Below the pieces are notes generated by a model, which saw only the letters and a list, made by a program, of their open reading frames with translations, made no database searches and was not told where the DNA came from. A program made the position numbers and the translations under genes. From Rhypophila decipiens (lineage: Eukaryota; Ascomycota; Sordariomycetes; Sordariales; Naviculisporaceae), in the NCBI GenBank assembly GCA_033297075.1, contig MU858059.1, forward strand, positions 62,001 to 126,000: DNA of 64,000 nt, written 5' to 3'. Below are positions 57,850 to 64,000 of this stretch, in pieces. Numbering within the stretch: position 1 is the stretch's first letter; each line of letters opens with the position of its first letter.

Positions 57850-58300
57850 ATGAAGTTCACACATATGATGATGGCCGCTTTGGCCGGAACCTCTCTTGCT
57901 CTGCCGGATTTTGACTGCCCAGCTACCACCGGTCTGCCTGAGTGCGGTGTAAGTCAAGGCCTAATAACTCCACGTTGTTTGCTGGAAGCCACTCAAGCGA
58001 AGCCTGAAGACTAAAACCCAGCAGGTCGCTTGCCTCATTGGCGCCGCCTTGGATATCGGCTGCGAGTTCACCGACGTCGCTTGCCAGTGCTCCTCGACTT
58101 CTCAGCTGGAGGAGATAGCGGCGTCTTGTGTCCTGCAGGCCTGCACGGATATGGGAGCGATCGAGCAACTTACCAGCGCAGCGCAGGCCATCTGCGAGAC
58201 GTGCAACACCGCTACGGCCACTGCCAATACTGCAATTCCAGTCACGAACGTCGGAAGAATTTCTGATACTTGGGCTCAAACCACCGAACCTGTTGCTTGA
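57850..58300 (+). CDS. Secreted CFEM-domain protein
   Basis: Exons 57850-57948 and 58025-58300 give 124 residues. The signal peptide is MKFTHMMMAALAGTSLA. The CFEM domain begins CPATTGLPECGVACLIG and continues DIGCEFTDVACQCSS, IAASCVLQAC; the eight CFEM Cys are present, plus two more in ICETCNT. CFEM domains bind heme or act at the fungal surface. There is no hydrophobic C-terminal tail (ends AQTTEPVA), so it should be freely secreted rather than GPI-anchored. The acceptor sits in CAGCAG at 58019-58024; the second AG gives the canonical C-x3-C spacing. Candidate effector or heme-scavenging protein by family analogy. Confidence 0.82.
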
Positions 58301-58875
58301 TATCTGATAACGGCTGAGTTGAAGATGGGAGGTGACGATGGTGGTCGGTTGATACATTGAGGGACATGGTTGGAAACCAATGCCTGAGAGAGCACCAATA
58401 ATCGCACATTCTGAATTTTCCTTCACATCGCTTTCGACTGGGTTCTAGCAAAGATGGTGATAAATCAAAATTCGCAACTCTTTGATTCGTGCATGGGCAT
58501 TTAAATGTGTGTCAAACATAACTAGTTGTTGATTAGTGGTTGATTCAATGAAGGGCGGCGCCTCTATGAATATGCCCGTACTGTACTCTGTCCGCAATAC
58601 GGTACCATACCGTCACGGTTAGCTGACCCACTTCTGGAAGCTGCTTGTGGTCCAAGCTCCAGCGCGTCTCCAGCGCGGTGGTTTTTGACTGTGCTCTTCG
58701 TTCGGCAAGAGTTCCACTGTAAATCGTAGAACCAACTTTAACCTTTACCACTCTCACTGTTTGCGACAACGACAGGTTAAAGAGTTTCGGCCTTGCCGAT
58801 AACCCCTTCGCATTTGCAGTGGATACGACAGCCGAATTCTAATTCCTAAGCTCTCTTTTCTCTCCATCACACAAC
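58301..58875. other. Intergenic spacer
   Basis: 575 bases between the CFEM gene and the WD40 gene, both on +. No feature recognised. Confidence 0.5.
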
Positions 58876-61162
58876 ATGAAGCTCGAGCCGAGAACACGGC
58901 GCACCGCGCAAAACGTTCAACATACGTAAGGCTTTGAGCCCATCCTATCTTCAACCTGAGACTGACCACGCGCTCCTCCTATTCAGATACTCGCTCGATT
59001 CACGGGTCTACGATGTCAAAACCTACCCTGTCCAATCTCCACAAGGAGCCACCATCCTCATCTACGGCCACACCAACGGCATTCAATTAGTCTGGCGGGG
59101 TGGTCGCAGGCTAAAGCCCGCGAAGCAGGCAGAGAAACAGAATGGCTCCAATTTGGACAACGCCGTGATGATAATAGACTCCGATGACGAGACGCCAGCT
59201 CCCTCCAAGAAGACTCTCGTCGACAAGCCCGAGTTCGAGGAAACGGCGACGACCAACACCTCCCCTCCTGAGATCATTCAGACACTCGACCTTGCGCTGG
59301 GTACTGCAGTCCATCACATCGCCGTGTTGCCAATGCCATCCTGCACTTGCGAGGATGCCGCTTGGAATGGAGCCGAAATCCTCAAAGAGAAACTAGTCTT
59401 TGCCGTCACATGCGGAAACGCCGATGTTTACGTCGTTACACTCCCTTTAACCCCTCCTTCCCACGAGAGTAAAGAGCGGCCAGAGCTTCAACAGTCTCTA
59501 CTTGCTGGAAACGCGGGTAAAGGCGTCTGGGGAGAGACTCTCACTCTTCTTGGTGGCCAAACTCGATCAAGCGAAGGCGTCGCTATCACTCTCGCCAGAA
59601 ATAGGACCGCATCCGGATCGCGAAGTCGGTCTTTGGAGCGTACGGGCATCCATGGACATACAGCAACCCGGGCGATTGTGTCTGCTCACTCGCGGGAAGC
59701 AAGCGGGACATTGCGCCTATGGGATGTCACGCTGGACGCGAAACTTGGCACTGTGACCCGACTCGAGCCCTTCCAAACCGAATATCTTCCACACCCGCTG
59801 AACGGCATCTCGTTCAACCCACTCCACCTCACTCAGCTCCTGGCCGTGGATTCCCCACATGCTGTGCGTGTCTTTGACTATTCCGTCCCAGCTTTCCCTT
59901 CGGACGACACATCCGACGGCCCGTTCCCCAACCAAGGCTCATGGCTGCTCTCACTTTACCCATCATTTTCTCGAAGCTCTGCCATGTCGACCGTGCGGAA
60001 GCCTATTGTTGCTGCAGAATGGATCGCGCATGGCCGTGCCGTTCTCGTGCTGCTTGCAGATGGCCAGTGGGGAATCTGGGACATTGACGGTGCCAGCCCA
60101 TCGACAAACTCATCGGGCAGCCTCCTCAGTAAGGCTAGCGCTGGACTACGGGGTTCAGCGATCACAGTTTACAGCGTCCAAGGGCATCTCGAAGGCACAA
60201 GCCCACTGCGCAACCCTGTCAGCCAGAGGTCCACGACTGGGCCATCCACAGGCGAGTTTGTCCCCATGACACCGCACACGAGGCGCGACGCCATTGCTGC
60301 TACCATCAGCAGTGGCCCAGAGAAGCTCGTGGCTGTCAGGGGCGGCATCACCATTGCACGACTTACCGCACGAAGCTCCGAGCCTGCAAATGAGAGTGTC
60401 ATCCTTTGGTTAGGGGGCGCGGATCCTATTGTCTCGGTGATCCCGGTCGTCTCGAAATTCTGGGAGTCCCAACTACGGCGCGCAGCGGGAGGTGGTGTGA
60501 ACCTATGGAGCGGCTCACAGCCTACCCGCATGATACGACTGACGGAACTCAACGCCGGTCTGGTCGGTGAACGGTGTACTGGAGTAACAGCGATTGCCAA
60601 GCCAGGCGCTGCTAGAATCAGATCCGGTTCACCTAGCGAAACTGGGTCTGGTAGCTCTGAAGGACTGCCTGTCGAGGTTTTGCTTCAAGGAGAATATCGC
60701 CTCGTTATTGTACACGAAAGCGAGGACAACACGTCTCTCACGACGCGCCTCATCGGGGCCCGCAAGAAGGCGCGTGTCAATACTGACTCCACCAAGGCGA
60801 TTATTGCGTTCCCGAGGCCTGAAAAGCCCCACAGCGTTGCCTTCAACCTGAGCGTCTCGAGACGTGGGAACCAAATGATGAATCTCAGACCACGACCGTC
60901 CGTCAAGAACCTGTTCGCTGAGCCGCTTCCTTCGACCGAGGAGGCAGCGTCGTCGTTTGGGCAGCAGCGTCCGAGAGACGCTGGACTGATGTTTATCAAC
61001 GACCTAAACAACGCCGCTGACGTTCCAGACGACGAGTCCGAGGCGGAGAACCGCGACATTGAGCAGGAGATGATGGATATCATGGAGATTGACCGCGAGC
61101 TGGAGCAGCTGGAATCCGATCGGGATCGCGGGACCAAGCGAGTTTTCTTCGAGGAGGGGTAG
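58876..61162 (+). CDS. WD40-type nucleoporin, probable Nup37
   Basis: Exons 58876-58925 and 58987-61162 give 741 residues, close to the ~750 of Nup37 in Chaetomium-like fungi. Starts MKLEPRTRRTAQNVQHT, then YSLDSRVYDVKTYPVQSPQG and GHTNGIQLVWRGGRRL. Degenerate WD repeats are visible at HSREASGTLRLWDVTLD, LAVDSPHAVRVFDYS and LLADGQWGIWDIDG. A long C-terminal extension ends in an acidic helix (ENRDIEQEMMDIMEIDRELE). Nup37 is part of the Y complex of the nuclear pore. The assignment rests on length, N-terminal layout and repeat style; another WD40 scaffold protein is possible. Confidence 0.7.
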
Positions 61163-62103
61163 CAATCCGACGCGAGAAACTGCTTGATCGACATTGACGA
61201 CGATTTAACGATGGCAGATGGCTGATGTTGTGATCTGTTCAGAAATCGCAGTATTTCAATCAGATCCATCAGGAGCATGGAAATAGGACGGAAAACAAAA
61301 ATAGCTAACAGTGATACAAGTGTTGCGCTGCTGTACGATACCCGACGAGCCGAGTAGCGCTCGCGAACCAAACCCACCAGACGAATATGAAGTATGATCA
61401 ACCCAAGGAGGAGTTCGGTCCGACGACTTTTCTCCGCTCCTAATTCTTTCCAAGCGTGACATGTCGTGTCAAATTTGCTTTTTTCCCTGATCTTCCCCTT
61501 CAACAACAACACACACACACACATCCGCCCAAATTCTCTGGAGACCAAGGCGAGACCCATCCTTGGTTCTCTCGTATGAGGCGGTACATTGAGAAGTTTA
61601 GCAGGGCTGGAGGAAGTCATCTTTCCCCAAGAAAGCTTTGGCCGACAGTCTTGCTCAGCCGCACGAACAAGGTGGAACACGAGGCGAGAATCTTGCTTGT
61701 AGTTCAGTATTCCGAGCGGTACATTCCATCGCCATCACTCACTTGCCCCATTTTGTTTCCTCCTTCTTGCTTTAGGACAGCAATCGCCATGTTGCATTGT
61801 TCATCTTGTCTGCGTTGTCTTACCAAATGTGTGTAGTTTTCGAGCGGGTGACGGAGTAGACATGTGAAATTGCCATGCAGTGAATAAATCGTCCATCTCA
61901 TTCAACTCGTGCAGACGTAGTTACGTCCAGAGAAAAAACGTTAATAAAAATACCTTAAAACCGTCGCCCAGGACCCTATGCATGCTTGGCCATCATTCAA
62001 CACGCCTGCCTGCCTGCTGCTTGCTATCATGAATAGTAGTTAACTCCCTCCCCACCAACAGTGTCTGTCTTTTCATTCCATCAAACCAGATGTCAAAAAA
62101 GAC
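61163..62103. other. Intergenic, convergent 3' region
   Basis: 941 bases between convergent 3' ends. Contains a short CA-repeat (ACACACACAC) near 61510. No gene seen; the 61456-61836 frame has no family. Confidence 0.5.
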
Positions 62104-62649
62104 TTAGAGATTCCGCTGTGCCTGCTCAGCAGCACCCTTTGCCTTGCCAGCAGCCTCGTTGGCGGCCCCTTTCGCCTTGCCAGCGACCTTGCCCGCTGCA
62201 CCCTTGGCCTTGCCCGCAGCCTCGCTGGCGAACCCCTTGGCCTCCCCGGATACCTCGCTGGCCTTGCCGCTCGCCTCGCCGCGGAGCTCGGCCGTCGCGC
62301 CCGTGCTATTGCCTTGTGTGACTTCCTCGGCGGCTTCCTTGATTTTACCGGCTACGGATGCTATTATTTTAAAGAAGAGGAAAAAGTTAGCTGCTACTGT
62401 TTGGAACATCCAGGAGATGGATACGAGGGAAGAACACTCACAGCTGATGTTGATCCCGTCCACGAGCTTGTCACTGACGGCACGGTCGACGCCCTTGAGG
62501 GTGTCCTTGGCCGAGTCGACTGCCGATTTTTGAAACGTGACCGAGGTCGAGAATGCTGCGTTGGCTGCCCGGGGTGCCGAGTGTGTGGCGGCTCGGGGGA
62601 CGGAGAGGGTCATCACCCGGCGGGCGGTTGCTTCTGCGAGGAAAGACAT
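62104..62649 (-). CDS. Mitochondrial LEA-like stress protein
   Basis: Exons 62649-62442 and 62360-62104 give 154 residues. The first ~40 residues (MSFLAEATARRVMTLSVPRA) are a probable mitochondrial presequence. The mature protein is almost free of large hydrophobic residues and is built of Ala/Lys/Gly repeats: AGKAKGAAGKVAGKAKGAA and variants of GEASGKASE and GEAKGFASE. This is the amphipathic-helix style of LEA group 3 proteins, which protect membranes and enzymes during drying. An earlier segment AVDSAKDTLKGVDRAVSDKL is also helical. Role inferred from composition. Confidence 0.72.
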   Translation of the reverse strand: MSFLAEATARRVMTLSVPRAATHSAPRAANAAFSTSVTFQKSAVDSAKDTLKGVDRAVSDKLVDGINISCECSSLVSISWMFQTVAANFFLFFKIIASVAGKIKEAAEEVTQGNSTGATAELRGEASGKASEVSGEAKGFASEAAGKAKGAAGKVAGKAKGAANEAAGKAKGAAEQAQRNL

Positions 62650-63368
62650 TGTGTGTTTTGTTTTGTTGTTGTTTGATCAAGTTGTTCTGTAAGTGGTAGG
62701 CGTTGCTTCAAAGCTGTCGTGTACTGCTTGAGTGTGGTTTTTGTAAGGGAAAGATAGAATTGGATTGCTTTAAATGTCAATGGTGTAATGGATTGTTGCA
62801 AGCCATTGTCTGGGTGGGAGGATTTATCAGAACAACTGAAGGGAACCGACCTGCTGTCCTGCCATGATGTCATAGGACGATCGGTGGGGCAGGCACACAA
62901 GACGCCCGCTGCGGATGACGTCCCTCTGCCGCACAGTTGGGGGCAGGCTTGTGATAAGGGTTCAAAGAACACCCCGACCTGGGAAACTGCAAGCAAACGA
63001 GATCGAATTGACGAATTGCATCATGAAGAGGCTTGAAAGTTCGAGACCCTGCCAAGAAGAGCCTGTACACTACCGGTACAGCAGCAAGCCCGATGTTTGA
63101 AAGGAGCAGCAGCTACTTCCCCACGTAAATTATAGTAGAGACATGAAACTCACATCATCAATGGCGCTTTTGAGGGAGCGCCTGCAGTATATAATGACGT
63201 TGCTCGACTCATGTTAGTGCTTGACCATCGGCATTGATCTGGCCCAGGTCCATCTTATGGAGAATTCCCATAAACCAGGATTCATAACCATCATAGATCG
63301 GAGCTATAAATCACAATCACAGGCCAACCGGCCCAGGCATGTTCAACATGTAATCGTCTAATCGCCCA
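62650..63368. other. Intergenic spacer
   Basis: 719 bases between two minus-strand genes: promoter of the LEA-like gene and 3' UTR of the hydratase gene. Nothing else recognised. Confidence 0.5.
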
Positions 63369-63981
63369 TTATTTTCCTTTAAAGACAGGCTTCCTCTTGT
63401 CGGCAAACGCCCTCAGCGCCTCGTTCCTGTCCTCGGTAGCCACGACCCGCTTGTACATTTCAATCTCCATCTGCTCGTGCGGATTTTCGACCGCCTTGAG
63501 CGCCGCCCTGACCGCAATCGGCCCGCCCTCGCAGATCTCGGTGGCCATTCTGACCGCCTCACTCAAAACCACCCTCCTCGCCCGCTCCAGCTCGAATCCT
63601 GCGCGTTCGCTCTCCTCGGCTTGCTCCCACTGCTCGGCTTCCTCTTCACTGTCGGGTCTCACCTCTACCAGCCGGTCTGCGATCCCCAGGAAATACGCCT
63701 CGGGTGCGGACACGCGCCGTCCTGTGACGATCACGTCTCTTGCGCGCCCAACTCCGATAAGTGCGGGCAGACGGAAAGTGCCGCCCGCGCCGGGGATAAT
63801 TCCGAGGCGAGTCTCGGGGAGCCCAACAATCGCAGTGGAGGACAAGACGCGAAAGTGTGTGGAAAGTGCGAGTTCAAGGCCACCACCGAGCGCCATGGAG
63901 GAAATGGCCGAGATGGTGGGGATAGGGAGGCTCGAGAGGGAGCCAAGCGTCGTGCGGAGGTTCAAGAGAAATGCATCAGTC
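63369..63981 (-). CDS. Enoyl-CoA hydratase/isomerase, methylglutaconyl-CoA hydratase type (5' part outside window)
   Basis: Last exon visible; a TTTCAG acceptor at 63987-63982 shows that the gene continues beyond the right edge. Reads TDAFLLNLRTTLGSLSSLPI, then ALGGGLELAL (oxyanion hole and first Glu) and GLPETRLGIIPGAGGTFRLP (second Glu), as in AUH/3-methylglutaconyl-CoA hydratase of leucine breakdown. The end FADKRKPVFKGK matches the family C terminus. An acidic insert around EEEAEQWEQAEESER (about 63600-63660) is longer than in most relatives. Likely mitochondrial, but the N terminus is not in view. Confidence 0.82.
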
Positions 63982-64000
63982 CTGAAACGCACACGGTACA

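Noticed and set aside
1..64000. CRISPR array, prophage, plasmid origin, bacterial operons
   Set aside because: The window is fungal nuclear DNA with spliceosomal introns; no such structure is present.

Overview
The window is nuclear DNA of a filamentous ascomycete, most likely a Sordariomycete. The signs are many short GT-AG introns (about 50-130 nt), compact genes with 0.3-4 kb spacers, an AA9 lytic polysaccharide monooxygenase, CFEM and other small cysteine-rich secreted proteins, a Zn2Cys6 regulator, and DUF3176 and NUP family proteins. I see no plasmid, phage, CRISPR or intact transposon. One tRNA gene is present. All gene models were spliced by eye, choosing junctions that keep frame and restore family motifs.

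Layout. 0-9 kb: mitochondrial succinyl-CoA:3-oxoacid CoA-transferase (-), divergent from a Dal5-type MFS permease (+), then a short-form DUF3176 membrane protein (+). 9-12 kb: a DHA2 drug:H+ antiporter (-) with CTG microsatellites in its coding region, then an interstitial TTAGGG repeat. 13-16 kb: two secreted carbohydrate-active enzymes in tandem, an AA9 LPMO and a GH79 glucuronidase-type hydrolase. 17-23 kb: a 1,860-residue megasynthase read as half-DH, C, A, T, T, R. It looks like the rear half of a PKS-NRPS hybrid with the KS, AT and most of the PKS missing but the frame intact. 23-35 kb: a C2H2-like protein, a tiny Cys/His protein, an IKS1-type kinase and a secreted NUP-family protein, separated by long gene-poor stretches. 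38-41 kb: a 9-cysteine secreted protein and a mitochondrial single-pass protein. 42-49 kb: a 1,104-residue Zn2Cys6 regulator with a probable GC-AG intron, then a cytochrome P450. 49-64 kb: housekeeping and small genes, namely a Ser-rich protein, tRNA-Gly(GCC), histidyl-tRNA synthetase with two start codons, a Rossmann oxidoreductase, an unknown Cys-rich protein, a CFEM protein, a probable Nup37, a mitochondrial LEA-like protein, and an enoyl-CoA hydratase cut by the right edge.

How the genes relate. The LPMO/GH79 pair suggests attack on glucuronic-acid-decorated plant cell wall. The regulator and the P450 are neighbours and may be functionally linked. The megasynthase has no obvious tailoring cluster beside it; if functional, it probably receives its acyl partner from another protein. 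The candidate for a new system is this truncated, self-contained DH-fragment/C-A-T-T-R enzyme.
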